Below, one piece after another: positions 17,541 through 26,746 of a DNA stretch of 64,000 nt. The notes under the pieces are model-generated. The model did not search any database. It saw only the letters and a program-made list of their open reading frames with translations, and was not told the DNA's origin. The stretch covers positions 96,109 to 160,108 of the forward strand of contig JADKGE010000010.1 in the NCBI GenBank assembly GCA_016717115.1, in the 5' to 3' direction. The translations under genes and the position numbers were made by a program. Within the stretch, counting starts at the first letter, position 1. The number at the start of each line of letters is the position of its first letter. Source of the DNA: Actinomycetota bacterium. Lineage in GTDB: Bacteria > Actinomycetota > Actinomycetes > S36-B12.

Positions 17541-18706
17541 AGGGCCGACCGCGCCTGGCCGTCCGTCTCCTGCAGGCCCAGGCACTGGTCATCGGAGTCG
17601 GAGGAGTCACGCTCGTGGTGGCCGCCGTCCTCGTCGCACCGCAGCTCTTCCACATCCACCTGATCGACTCCGGCGTCGGCGACCTCGATGCCCAAGTCCA
17701 TGCCGAAGAGGCGTTCGCCTCCTCCTTCATCATCTCCGTGAGCGTGGCGGCGGTTGCGGCCCTCGTTACCGCCGGAGCCATCTCCTGGTTCCTCGTTCGG
17801 CGGGTCTCCCGGCCGGTGGAGCTGCTGGCCCGGTCCGCGCAGGCCGTCGCCGCCGGCAACTTCGACGTCGAGGTTCCCGAAGCCGTCTTCAGCAGCGAGC
17901 TCGATCAGCTGTCATCGTCCTTCAACGACATGGCACACCGATTGGCCGAGACAGAGCTGACGCGCTCACGCCTGCTGGCCGACCTCGCCCACGAGCTGCG
18001 CACGCCCCTGGCCACCCTGGAGGCCTACATCGAAGGCATGGAGGATGGAGTCCTGGCAACCGATGCCGCGTCGTGGGCGATCATGCTGGCGCAGGTCGAA
18101 CGCCTGCGTCGCCTGGCCAGCGACCTTCGGGTGGTTGCGGCCGCTGAGGAGCATGCGCTCGGCCTGCATCTGGAGGCCTCCGATGCGTCGCTCCTCGCCG
18201 CGAACGCGGTGGCGGCGGCCGCCCCGCGGTACCTTGCCAAGGGCGTCCTCCTGAGCCTGACGAGCTCCCACGAGCGACTCGACGTCATGGTCGATTCGAT
18301 TCGCGTCGAGCAGGTGCTCGCCAACCTGCTCGACAACGCCCTGCGCCACACGCCCGCTGGGGGCTCGGTGACCGTTGGCGCCCACCGCGGTCCCGGCGAT
18401 GTCCGCATCGATGTGTCCGATACGGGCGAGGGCATCACCGCCCACGAGCGGACGATGATCTTCGAGCGCTTCTACCGTGCTGACCCCTCCCGCGTGAGTG
18501 CAGACGGAGGAGGAAGCGGGCTGGGCCTGACCATCGCCCGAGCCATCATTGCCGACCACGGCGGCACGATCGAAGCGACGAGCGCGGGCACCGGACACGG
18601 GACCACGTTCACCATCCGTCTGCCCTCGCTGCCGACCCCCGGCCGGCACCGGGGTCCAGCGCCTTCATCAAACGCATATCGAACGTCCGGGCAACGCACA
18701 TCCTGA
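17537..18706 (+). CDS. Sensor histidine kinase
   Basis: 389 residues, intact. Helix 1, a short extracytoplasmic loop with HIHLIDSGVGDLDAQVHAEE, helix 2, HAMP (RRVSRPVELLARSAQAVA), HisKA with ADLAHELRTPLATLEAYIEGMEDGV, then NLLDNALRHTP, DTGEGI, FERFYRADPSR and GSGLGLTIARAIIADHGG. The loop has two histidines near the membrane, which could bind metal. The layout matches the frameshifted kinase at 3081-4188. It is coupled to its regulator by a GTGA overlap. The signal is not known; copper is plausible from the following genes. Confidence 0.93.
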   Translation: MKGRPRLAVRLLQAQALVIGVGGVTLVVAAVLVAPQLFHIHLIDSGVGDLDAQVHAEEAFASSFIISVSVAAVAALVTAGAISWFLVRRVSRPVELLARSAQAVAAGNFDVEVPEAVFSSELDQLSSSFNDMAHRLAETELTRSRLLADLAHELRTPLATLEAYIEGMEDGVLATDAASWAIMLAQVERLRRLASDLRVVAAAEEHALGLHLEASDASLLAANAVAAAAPRYLAKGVLLSLTSSHERLDVMVDSIRVEQVLANLLDNALRHTPAGGSVTVGAHRGPGDVRIDVSDTGEGITAHERTMIFERFYRADPSRVSADGGGSGLGLTIARAIIADHGGTIEATSAGTGHGTTFTIRLPSLPTPGRHRGPAPSSNAYRTSGQRTS

Positions 18707-18777
18707 GGCCCCCACACTTGGGGGCATCTATCCATCGCTACGCCGACGAGGAGTGTGACGAGGGGATTCCCCTCTTC

Positions 18778-19446
18778 ATGGCCATGCCACGATACCCACG
18801 GCGAGGATGGCGCGTGACCCTCGGTCTCGCCGCTGCGGTGCTGGTCTGGTCGGCGATCAGCGCGTCCCCGGTGGCGGCCCACGCCGAGCTGACCTCGATC
18901 TCGCCCGAGGACGGCGTCGTCCTGGTCGAGCCCCCGACGTCCATCGACCTCACGTTCAGCGAGCCCCTGATCGCCGCCGCCGCCACCGTCGTGGTGACCG
19001 ACGATCGCGGCGTCGTCGTCACCCGTGACCGGTCCCAGGTCGATGGCCGGGCAGTCTCGGTCCTGTGGCCCGCCGACGCGCCGCCTGGTGACTACACGAT
19101 TGCCTACCGTGTCGTCTCGGGCGACGGCCACCCGATCAAGGGCACGTCACGCTTCACGCTTCGCCAACCCGTCCCCACACCCACTCCTGAGACCTCCGGC
19201 GCCCCCACCCCTGAGACCTCCGGCGCCTCCACCCCTGAGACCAGCCCGAGACCGACCGCCGGGTCCGCCGGCAGCCAGACGTCCGACCCGGCGACCGCGA
19301 CGGCCCAGTCGGTAGCCGGGTCAGCGCCCGCGGATCCCGGGCAAGGCCCGCGAGTCCCGCTGCCGATCGTCGCCTTGGCGGCGGGCATCGCCGCAGCGCT
19401 CGCCGTCGGCGCCGCCCTGCTCGTCCGACGGCGTCGAGCGACGTGA
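18778..19446 (+). CDS. copC: CopC-domain copper-binding protein
   Basis: 222 residues. After a signal peptide the mature protein starts HAEL, the conserved N-terminal His Cu(II) ligand of CopC, with the beta-barrel continuing to SGDGHPIKGTSRF, which holds the second ligand region. A Pro/Thr linker with three TPETSGA-type repeats and a C-terminal membrane helix (IVALAAGIAAALAVGAALLV) follow. It anchors a copper-binding domain outside the membrane. ATG 18778 has GAGGGG upstream. It overlaps the CopD-CtaG gene by 4 bp and presumably hands copper to it. Confidence 0.93.
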   Translation: MAMPRYPRRGWRVTLGLAAAVLVWSAISASPVAAHAELTSISPEDGVVLVEPPTSIDLTFSEPLIAAAATVVVTDDRGVVVTRDRSQVDGRAVSVLWPADAPPGDYTIAYRVVSGDGHPIKGTSRFTLRQPVPTPTPETSGAPTPETSGASTPETSPRPTAGSAGSQTSDPATATAQSVAGSAPADPGQGPRVPLPIVALAAGIAAALAVGAALLVRRRRAT

Positions 19447-21481
19447 GGAGTCAGCGCCCCTCGAGCAGTGCCTGGGGCAGGGGGATCGTGGTGGCCCTCG
19501 CGGTGGGCGGCGCCACCGTGGTGGCGTCGGTCATCGGGGCCAAGGCATGGACGCTGGTCGGCCTGCCGAGCATCGCCGGGCTGCCGGACGCCGGGGCGCT
19601 CGTGACCGTGGGTTCGCCAGTGCTGAGAGCCCTCACCACCGCCGCGGGGGTCGCGACGCTCGCGCTTCTGGTTCTGGCGCTCTCAGTGGACCCCGCGCGC
19701 AAGGGCGGGACGCTGTCTCGCCTGGGACGCAGGGACGCCACGTTGGCGGCGCGCGCGGCGGGTGCGTGGACGGTGCTGGCCGTGCTTCAGGCAATGTGGC
19801 TGTTCGCCGACGTCCTGGCGATGCCCGTGCCGCAGGCGTGGTCCCCCAGCATGGTCGCGGCATTCTGGTGGGAGGTGCCGCAGATCCGCGCGCTCATCCT
19901 GGTGGCCCTGCTGGCGGCGGTGGCGGCCGCGATCGCATCGGTCAGCACCCGAGTCGTGGGCGTGGGAGTCGCGACCGCTCTGTCGGGCATCGCGATCGTG
20001 GTACCAACTGTCAGCGGGCACGCCAGCGGAACATCGGCTCATGCCCTGCTGCTGGCATCGGGCACGGCACACGCCCTGGCCGCGAGCGTCTGGGTCGCGA
20101 TCGTCGCGGCCCTGTTCCTGGTCGCGGCGCGAGGTCAGCCCGAGCTGGCACCGGTCGTGTCACGGCTCGCCCGAGTCGCCGTGGTCGCGGCCATCGCTCT
20201 CGCCATCAGCGGCATAGGCAACACCGTCGCCCAGCTGAACACCTGGTCCGAGTTGGTGTCCACGACGTACGGCCGCATCGTCCTGATCAAGGCCGCCGCC
20301 CTGGTACTTGCCGCACTGGCCGGCTACATCGCGCAGCGCCGACTCCTGCCCGCGCAGCCGCCCACCACGGGACTGCGGCGCCGCTATGCGACCGTCGCCG
20401 CCGTGGAAGGCCTCGCCTTGCTCGTCGCCTTCGGCGCCGGCTCAGCCCTGGCCACCAGTGCACCCCCACGCATCCCCATCGACCTGCCCACGCTCGCCGA
20501 GACCCTCGCCGGATTCGCCTTCCCGGCGCCACCCACGTTCACCAACGTTGTGCTGTCGCTCCGCCTGGACCCCCTGTTCCTGATCGCGGGGCTTGCGGCA
20601 GGAGTGCTGTACGTGGCCGCCGTGATCCGCCTGCGCCGCCGCGGTGATGCGTGGCCATGGGGACGCACGATCAGCTGGCTGCTGGGCATCGGCGCCTTCC
20701 TGTGGGCCACCAACGCGGGGATCGCGGCATACGCCAACATCGCGGCTGGCCTGCACATGGGGCAGCACATGGCCTTGACCATGCTGATACCGATCCTCCT
20801 GGTGATGGGGGCGCCGGCAACGCTTGCCCTGCGCGCGCTGCGTCCACGCTCCGGCCCCGGCTGGGGGCCCCGCGAGTGGCTGGTCTACCTCCTGCACTGC
20901 CCAGCAGCGGTGATCCTCACCAATCCGCTCGTCGTGATGGTCCTGTACTTCGCCGGGCTCTACGGCCTCTACCTGTCGGGCCTGTTCGGCACCCTCATGG
21001 GGTCCCACGTCGGGCACGTCGCGATGCAGACCCACTTCGTGCTCTCGGGCTACCTCTTCTACTGGATCCTCATCGGCATCGACCCTCGCCCCCGACTCCT
21101 GCCCTACTGGCAGAGGTTCATGCTGCTGATCATCTCGTCCGCGCTGCACGGCTTCTTCGCGGTGATCATCATGATGAGCGAGGCCCCGTCGCCGTGGAGT
21201 GGTTCTCGGCGGTCCGCCCGCCCTGGGTCACCGACCTACTCCAGGACACCGTTCTCGGCGGACAGGCCGCCTGGGCCATCGGCGAGTTCCCCCTGCTGAT
21301 CGTCGCGATCGCGCTCGCCGTCCAGTGGTCCCGCAGCGACGAACGCGATGCCCGCCGCATGGACCGGCAGGCCGACCGCGACGGCGGTCAGGAACTCGCG
21401 TCATACAACGCCTACCTGGCCCAACTCAATTCGCGCGCCACCGCCCGGGACCGTTCCTCCAACCCCGAGGCCCCCCAGTGA
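19443..21481 (+). pseudogene. Bifunctional CopD / CtaG-type cytochrome oxidase assembly protein, frameshifted
   Basis: About 679 residues when repaired. The N-terminal half is CopD-like (GHASGTSAHALLLASGTAHALAASVW, a copper-import membrane domain). The C-terminal half is the Caa3_CtaG family (NIAAGLHMGQHMALTMLIP, SGYLFYWILIGIDP, SALHGFFAVIIMM). The frame breaks near 21185 after MMSEAP and resumes VAVEWFSAVRPPW. Fusion of the two domains is common in Actinobacteria and links copper uptake to haem-copper oxidase assembly. It starts within the copC stop and its end overlaps the next gene by 4 bp. Confidence 0.88.
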
Positions 21482-22890
21482 AGCGTCCCCCGATCCGGAC
21501 GGCGATTGTGGGAGGCCTCCTCATCGCCCTGCTCGGCACGGTGCCGGGCGCCATGGCGCCAGCCGTCGGCGACGACGACAGACCTCCCGCCCTGCAGGCC
21601 GGGGGTGGGTCACTACCCGGGGTGAAGGCTCCCCAAGCTCCCGGCGCCGACGGCGGAGCCAACCCCGGCGCCGACGCCGCTACCGCGTTCAGCGCCACGT
21701 TCGTGGACGACTACTCGCGGGCGTGGCGCAAGGTGGAGAAGGGGAAGCTGAAGATCCGCTCGCTCGGGGAGGATCTCGTGGCCGCGCGCCAGGTCATCGC
21801 GGCCTCCTCCAGCGATCTCACCCTGGCGATCCGCGTCCGTAACCGCGCCAGCGCACAGCTCGTCGACGCAGAGGACCAGTTCGCGCGGGCCGTGAAGGAC
21901 CTGTACATCCGCGGTACGACCGACGTCGACGTGATCCTCGGCGTTCTGGGGAGCCGGCCCGACGATGTCCTGCGCACCATCGACACCATGGTGTACCTGC
22001 GGTCGGCAACTGGCACGGAGGCCACCGAGTTCGCGAGGGCGGAGACCGCGGTGGTCGAGGCCTCCAGCGGAGCGGCGTCGACGCTCATCCGGGTCGAGGA
22101 CGATCGCCGGCGGGTCGCCACCATCACGCGGACGCTGGCACGTGCCAAGAAGCAGCTGAAGCGCGACGAGGAGGAGCTTCAGTCCCTCGTTGCCGTCGCC
22201 GCCCCGCAGACAGTGGTCGGGCCGTCCGGTTGCCCCACGGCGGTACTCGACGGCACGATCCCACCGGGCGTCGACATCAAGAGGCTGTGCCGGCGCGCCG
22301 TGCGGAACGCGCCCACCCCCCAGGCAGCATTTGCCATCAAATGGGCCCTTGTAAGGCTCGGCGCTCCCTACGCGTGCGGGGGCATCGGGAGGCTCGAGCA
22401 GTGGCGGTTCGACTGCTCGTCGTACGTGTCCCGGGCCTACGCCGAGGGCGCCGGGCTCAAGACCGCCGGTGACGCCTGGGCCCCGTCGACTCGCAACATG
22501 GTCCCCTGGGACGGCGTTTCCCTGGATCCCCATTACGCCGTCATCCCTCCCGCGATGCTCCAGCCCGGCGACCTCGTGCTCTACGACACCTGCCCCGCAG
22601 GCGAAACCTGCGCCTACCGGCACGTGGCCATGTACCTCGGCGCAGCAGAAGACGGCGGGCAACCGTTGATGGCCCAGACGAACGCGTGCGGCAGCGTGGC
22701 GCACGTGGCCCCGTTCCCGGGAACGCAAGTGCCCACCTTCCTCGGCGTGCGGCGCGTGACACCGCTGGGCGGCGAGAAGGTGGTGGGGACAATCGACCCA
22801 CCACGGGAACCGGGCGCAACGCAAGGCAAGCCGGGGAAGCCCCACCCCGACCGAAAATCCGGCGCCGGATCCCTATCTCAAGACGGCTGA
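21478..22890 (+). CDS. NlpC/P60 peptidoglycan endopeptidase with coiled coil
   Basis: 470 residues: signal peptide (AIVGGLLIALLGTVPGAMA), helical coiled-coil region (about 80-240), and a C-terminal NlpC/P60 domain. Catalytic Cys is in RFDCSSYVSRAY, His in YRHVAMYLG. Insertions with paired cysteines (YDTCPAGETCAY, CGGIG) suggest disulfides. It is longer than the paralogue at 15684. GTG 21478 overlaps the previous stop (GTGA), coupling a cell-wall hydrolase to the copper genes. Its last 13 bases overlap the convergent lnt gene. Confidence 0.88.
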   Translation: MKRPPIRTAIVGGLLIALLGTVPGAMAPAVGDDDRPPALQAGGGSLPGVKAPQAPGADGGANPGADAATAFSATFVDDYSRAWRKVEKGKLKIRSLGEDLVAARQVIAASSSDLTLAIRVRNRASAQLVDAEDQFARAVKDLYIRGTTDVDVILGVLGSRPDDVLRTIDTMVYLRSATGTEATEFARAETAVVEASSGAASTLIRVEDDRRRVATITRTLARAKKQLKRDEEELQSLVAVAAPQTVVGPSGCPTAVLDGTIPPGVDIKRLCRRAVRNAPTPQAAFAIKWALVRLGAPYACGGIGRLEQWRFDCSSYVSRAYAEGAGLKTAGDAWAPSTRNMVPWDGVSLDPHYAVIPPAMLQPGDLVLYDTCPAGETCAYRHVAMYLGAAEDGGQPLMAQTNACGSVAHVAPFPGTQVPTFLGVRRVTPLGGEKVVGTIDPPREPGATQGKPGKPHPDRKSGAGSLSQDG

Positions 22891-24425
22891 TCCGACCGAC
22901 GGGAGCGGCGCGCGGACATGATGACAGCGACAACGACCGACGCCAGTGCCGCCACAACGAGGGCGACCTCGACGAAGGCCCCGATCCGTGAGGCGACGGT
23001 GACTCCGTCAGGGACCGCAACCTCCGCGCGCAGCACGCCACTGTCTCCGTCCTCGAGGCTGGACCGCAGCGATCCGTCGGGGTCGACGACGGCACTGACA
23101 CCGCTGGTCGCCGCGACGAGCACAGGGATGCCGAACTCCACGGCGCGCACTCGGGACATGTTCACCTGCTGGGCCAGCTGACTGGTCCCACCGTACGTGG
23201 CGTTGTTCGTCTGCACGACCAGGACCCTTGCACCGGCAGCAACGGTGTCCCGCACGATGGAGTCGTAGGCAACCTCGAAGCAGATGACCACGCCGAGGTC
23301 GACGCGTCCGACCCGGAACAGGCCGGGGGAGGTGCCAGCGACGAAGTCCCGGGGCACCAGCGCCAGCCGGCCGATGAAGCGTCCGAGGACGTCCCGGAAC
23401 GGCACGTACTCCCCGAAGGGCACCGGATGCTGCTTGACGTACCGAGCCCCCGGCCCTGAGACCGGGCTCCACAGCACCCCGGTGTTCGCCACGCGGTCCG
23501 ACCCGTCTCCCGCGGCCACCACGGCTCCCACGAGGACCGGGGCTCCGACATCCCTGACCGCCACATCAATGGCCTCGTACGCCTGTCCATCCGCGAACGG
23601 ATCAATGTCGGTGGAGTTCTCGGGCCAGATCACGACATCTGGGGGCGCCCCCCGAACGGCAAGACTCCGCGTCTGGGCCACATGACTGGCCAGCACCGCA
23701 CGCCGCTCCCCCATGGCGGAAAGGCCCACGCCGGGCGTCCCACCCTGGACGACCGCCACTTGCAGCGACTCGGCCGTCCCAGTGGATGCCGCCAAGGCCG
23801 GCGCCGCGAACGCGGACAGGACAAGCACGGCGAGAGCGGCCGCGGGGACGGCGAGGCGCCGCCGGACCGAGGACCCCTGCCCGACCACGATCAGGCCATA
23901 TCCCAGCGTCGCCCCGATCGTTGCCACGACAAACCCGAGTCCGGTTGCCCCCAGGACGCCGGCCATGGGAATCAGTGGGCCATCGACCTGCGAGAAGGCG
24001 ATCCGACCCCACGGGAAGCCCCCGAGCGGAATGCTGCCTCGAAGCGCCTCACTGGCCACCCAGACGGCCGGCACCAGGATCGGCCACGGTCTGACACGCT
24101 GCACAAGTGCCTGAGCGAGGAACAGCAGTGCCCACCAACTCGCGCACAGCAGCGTGAGGGCGATCCAGGCATCCGCGCCCACCACCGTCATCCAGGACAC
24201 GAGCGGCGCGAAGAACCCGACCCCCGCCACCAGGCCCCGTACCGCCGAGACGCGAAGCGACGCGCCGAACGTCGACACGGTGCTCATCGCCACTGAGAGG
24301 ATCGCGCACCACCACCACCCGACGGGGGGAAATGCCGCCGCCATCAGCAGCCCTGAGGCGAGCGCCAGCACCCATCGAGTGCCCCCCTTCAGGCCCACCG
24401 ATGACGAGGTCTCCTGCGGTGTCAC
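22878..24425 (-). CDS. lnt: Apolipoprotein N-acyltransferase
   Basis: 515 residues: an N-terminal block of membrane helices (LMAAAFPPVGWWWCAIL onward, GFFAPLVSW, PLGGFPWGRIAFSQ), then a nitrilase-like domain. Catalytic triad residues are Glu in VIWPENSTD, Lys in the segment before HPVPFGEYVPFR, and Cys in VVICFEVAYD; the SQLAQQVNMSRVRAVE segment is also typical. Lnt adds the third acyl chain to lipoproteins. A GTG at 24425 gives a normal N-terminus. Its start base touches the stop of an NlpC/P60 fragment upstream. Carriage on a metal island is unusual; it could serve the TlpA-like lipoprotein. Confidence 0.92.
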   Translation of the reverse strand: MTPQETSSSVGLKGGTRWVLALASGLLMAAAFPPVGWWWCAILSVAMSTVSTFGASLRVSAVRGLVAGVGFFAPLVSWMTVVGADAWIALTLLCASWWALLFLAQALVQRVRPWPILVPAVWVASEALRGSIPLGGFPWGRIAFSQVDGPLIPMAGVLGATGLGFVVATIGATLGYGLIVVGQGSSVRRRLAVPAAALAVLVLSAFAAPALAASTGTAESLQVAVVQGGTPGVGLSAMGERRAVLASHVAQTRSLAVRGAPPDVVIWPENSTDIDPFADGQAYEAIDVAVRDVGAPVLVGAVVAAGDGSDRVANTGVLWSPVSGPGARYVKQHPVPFGEYVPFRDVLGRFIGRLALVPRDFVAGTSPGLFRVGRVDLGVVICFEVAYDSIVRDTVAAGARVLVVQTNNATYGGTSQLAQQVNMSRVRAVEFGIPVLVAATSGVSAVVDPDGSLRSSLEDGDSGVLRAEVAVPDGVTVASRIGAFVEVALVVAALASVVVAVIMSARRSRRSDQPS

Positions 24426-24571
24426 TAGCCGACGACGCGCCCGGCGCCGCGGTATCGCTCGCCGCACCACGGCCCCTTGTAGTCGATGATCTCCACTCCA
24501 TCGGAGGGGTGGGAAGCGCTGACCATGCTGCCGTTGCCGATGTACATGGCCACATGATGAGCACACTGCAT
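24425..24571 (-). pseudogene. C-terminal fragment of an NlpC/P60 endopeptidase
   Basis: 49 codons read AHHVAMYIGNGSMVSASHPS and on to GERYRGAGRVVG, almost the same as the last 48 residues of the protein at 15684-16790. The catalytic His is kept but the catalytic Cys half and coiled coil are missing. It is a remnant of a third such gene, cut at its 5' side and followed immediately by lnt. Confidence 0.8.
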
Positions 24572-24699
24572 AGCGCTGCGCCTGAGAAGTGATCAAAGTT
24601 CGATAAAGGCTCCGTGCGAGAGGTGACGTCCCCGGCGGTGGTGGGTTTTCGGCCCTGAGCGTGGCGTTGTCCACGACGTTGAAGGCCATCGTGCAAAGG

Positions 24700-25112
24700 T
24701 CAGCGCTCGCCGTGGAGGCGACGCAGGGAGGGTTCCTCGACGCCTTGACCGGTAGCTCGATGGCCACCAGGAGACGTGCCGAGCCGAGAATCGCGACCGC
24801 GTTGGGCACGATGAGCGCCAGCCCGGCGCCGGTCACAAGCGTGGCGGTGAACAAGGGGTTGCCGACCTGCGCGAAAGCCCCAGCCGGGACAAGTGCGGAG
24901 CGCTCGCCGTCGTCGACCCCCACTCGCCAGCTGTCGCCCAGCGCCTGTTGGGTGAGGAAGGTGCCGACGACGCCGACGGCCGCAGAACCATGCCCACTCC
25001 ATGGATCCAGCCGCGGTCGAGCGGCGGAACCGCCGGCAGACCGAGGAGGCCCGCCACCGGGCCGAGGACGCCGGTGGAGTGCCGCTGCGAAGAGCACCCC
25101 GGCCGAACTCAA
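24700..25112 (-). pseudogene. Isoprenylcysteine methyltransferase-like membrane protein fragment
   Basis: Pieces in three frames resemble the small ICMT/phospholipid-methyltransferase group: GLPAVPPLDRGWIHGVGMVL, then VGTFLTQQALGDSWRVGVDD with GNPLFTATLVTGAGLALIVPN, then VEEPSLRRLHGER. In intact members these run in this order in one frame. At least two shifts and a truncated C-terminus show decay. The minus strand matches the neighbouring NlpC/P60 fragment and lnt. Confidence 0.6.
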
Positions 25113-25244
25113 GGGGATGCGAGCTCAGCCCCGTCGCAGGTCCAGCGCCGACTCAGGGGGTTGTCCGTACGTGGTGGAACGCCACCCCGTTACCTTTCTT
25201 GTGGTCCCCGGGTGGGGACCCCTGGCTGCTGGGACCGGCATGAC

Positions 25245-25442
25245 TTACTGCCCCTGTCGTTGATGACGGTGGACAGACCACGTGGAACGAGCGAGGTCAA
25301 CAGTGACCGAGGCAACAGATGGCAAGCTGACCTCGGCGTCGACCACGGCGTCGACCACGGCGTCGATGCAGCGTCGACACGTCAGACCCTTCACCAGATA
25401 TCTGTCGGTCACGATCACCACGGCTGACATCGCAGTGCTCAT
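25245..25442 (-). CDS. Heavy-metal-associated (HMA/CopZ-like) domain protein, probably decayed
   Basis: 65 residues with YLVKGLTCRRCIDAVVDAVV and SVASVTVDLA, the pattern of a copper-chaperone HMA domain in which MTCxxC binds Cu(I) (here LTCRRC). The helix after the motif holds a repeated VVDA caused by three copies of a 12-base unit at about 25337-25370, and the C-terminus is short. The ATG overlaps the stop of the DUF305 remnant (ATGA), so the two were an operon. It may no longer fold. Confidence 0.6.
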   Translation of the reverse strand: MSTAMSAVVIVTDRYLVKGLTCRRCIDAVVDAVVDAEVSLPSVASVTVDLARSTWSVHRHQRQGQ

Positions 25443-25757
25443 CGGCTATGGAGCCTCTGCATCTCGGCCATCTCGACGGGCTGCCCGTCAATCACGCTCT
25501 GAGCAAGCGACGCCCCTCCGCGTTCTGGTTGGCACTTCGCACCTGCTGTGTCATGGCGAATGCCCCGTCGCGGTGGTCGATCATCAATCCAGCCACCGCA
25601 TATCGAATTCGTCGCCCGACAGAGACGCGAGTCGCTCCAGGTCAGTGTCCGACACCGTCCCGCTGGTGCTCATCCCCCCATATCCATCCCGCCCATATCC
25701 AACCCCTCCATCTGAGCGGGGGCGCGCCACCCGATGTGCCAGCCCTGCATCTGCTCG
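25439..25757 (-). pseudogene. DUF305 copper-associated protein remnant
   Basis: Successive frames read QMEGLDMGGMDMGG, then LERLASLSGDEFDMRWLD, then MIDHRDGAFAMTQQV with NQNAEGRRLL, then VIDGQPVEMAEMQRLHSR. In DUF305 proteins these occur in this order (M-rich linker, LSGxxFDxMWL, MIxHHxGAxxMA, I..Q..EI..M). Three frameshifts in 0.3 kb, and truncation at the edge of the IS6-type element at 25761, show true gene death. DUF305 proteins are exported and common beside copper efflux genes. Confidence 0.75.
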
Positions 25758-25760
25758 ATC

Positions 25761-26460
25761 GGTTCTGTTGCTTTGACGGATCGCCAGCTATCGGTGGGGG
25801 TGGCGGGGTGAAGCGCAATCGCCGTTCGAGGCGGCCTGTGCCGGCTCCTTCGGCGTTCGCGGGGTTCCGTTTCCTCCTGTGGTGATCCTGCTGGCGGTCC
25901 GCTGGTACCTCAAGTACGGCCTGTCCTACCGGGTCCGGAGCCTCATCAATGAGCGCGGCATCGACGTCGATCACGTCACCTTGTACCGGTGGGTCCAGCG
26001 ATTCACCCCCAGGTTGAATGATGCGGCCCGCCCCAATCGGCACGCCGTGGGTGACCCTTGGTTCGTCGACGAGACCCACGTCAAGGTCAATGGGGTGTGG
26101 CGGTACGTGAACCGGGCGATAGACCAGCACGGCCAGGTCATCGACGTTCTTGGTCTCGCCCGCAGGGATATCGCCTCGGCCAGACGGTTCTTCACCACGG
26201 CCCTGGCCGCGCATCGCTCCCCGGCGGAGGTCATCACCGACCGGGCATCGGCCCTGGCGAACGTGATCGAGGAACTGATCGCGGCTGCGTTCCACAACAC
26301 CGGCCAGTGCGAGAACACCCGGTGCGAAGGAGACCAGGGAAGGCTCAAGGCACGACTCCGACCGATGCGCGGGTTGAAGACCGACCGGACGGCGAGCGTC
26401 GTGATCTGAGGGCATGCGTTCAGCCAGAATCTGCGACGAGGCCAGCGCTTGGCGCGGCCG
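25761..26460 (+). mobile_element. IS6-family insertion sequence, degraded
   Basis: GGTTCTGTTG at 25761-25770 matches the terminal inverted repeat start of IS6-family elements. The transposase that follows is frameshifted and carries an internal stop. No matching right-end repeat (CAACAGAACC) is visible downstream, so the right border given is approximate. The left end interrupts the DUF305 gene. Confidence 0.65.
25808..26409 (+). pseudogene. IS6-family DDE transposase, broken
   Basis: The family start (VKRNRRSRRPV, FAGFRF) is followed after a one-base loss near 25875 by VILLAVRWYLKYGLSYRVR, the catalytic Asp in WFVDETHVKVNG, the second Asp in VITDRASALANVIEEL and the RLKARLRPMRGLKTDR region. 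The third acidic residue region reads CEGDQGRLK in place of the usual EADH form. A TGA at 26407-26409 precedes GHAFSQNLRRG, which belongs to the same protein. Frameshift plus stop make it non-functional as read. Confidence 0.85.
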
Positions 26461-26746
26461 AGACCACAGCGAAAAGTCCTCGTACCCCCACAGCGACGTG
26501 ACCTGTTTGGTGACTTCGCCGACAAAGGGACTCTCATGTCCGCTGACATTTCGAGACGGCATTGTGTCGGCGGACAGCGTTGCTGGGGACTATCGCGGCC
26601 CCTCTCGAAGGAGTAATTTGTGATGATATGTCGGGGCAGATTCAAGGACGGCGGTTGACACCGAGGCCGCCTGACGTGCGGATAGACGGACGCAAGGGCG
26701 ACCGTGGGACGTCCTTCGGACCGATTGTTGCTGGGGGAGTGAAACG

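Noticed and set aside
19171..19250. Short repeats in the copC region as a CRISPR-like array
   Set aside because: They encode TPETSGA repeats in a protein linker, are directly adjacent with no spacers, and no cas gene is nearby.
25330..25375. Triplicated 12-base unit as a regulatory iteron
   Set aside because: It lies within the decayed HMA coding frame and is explained by slippage duplication of the VVDA codons.
25642..26562. A 306-codon minus-strand frame
   Set aside because: It is antisense to the IS6-family transposase and has no family features of its own.
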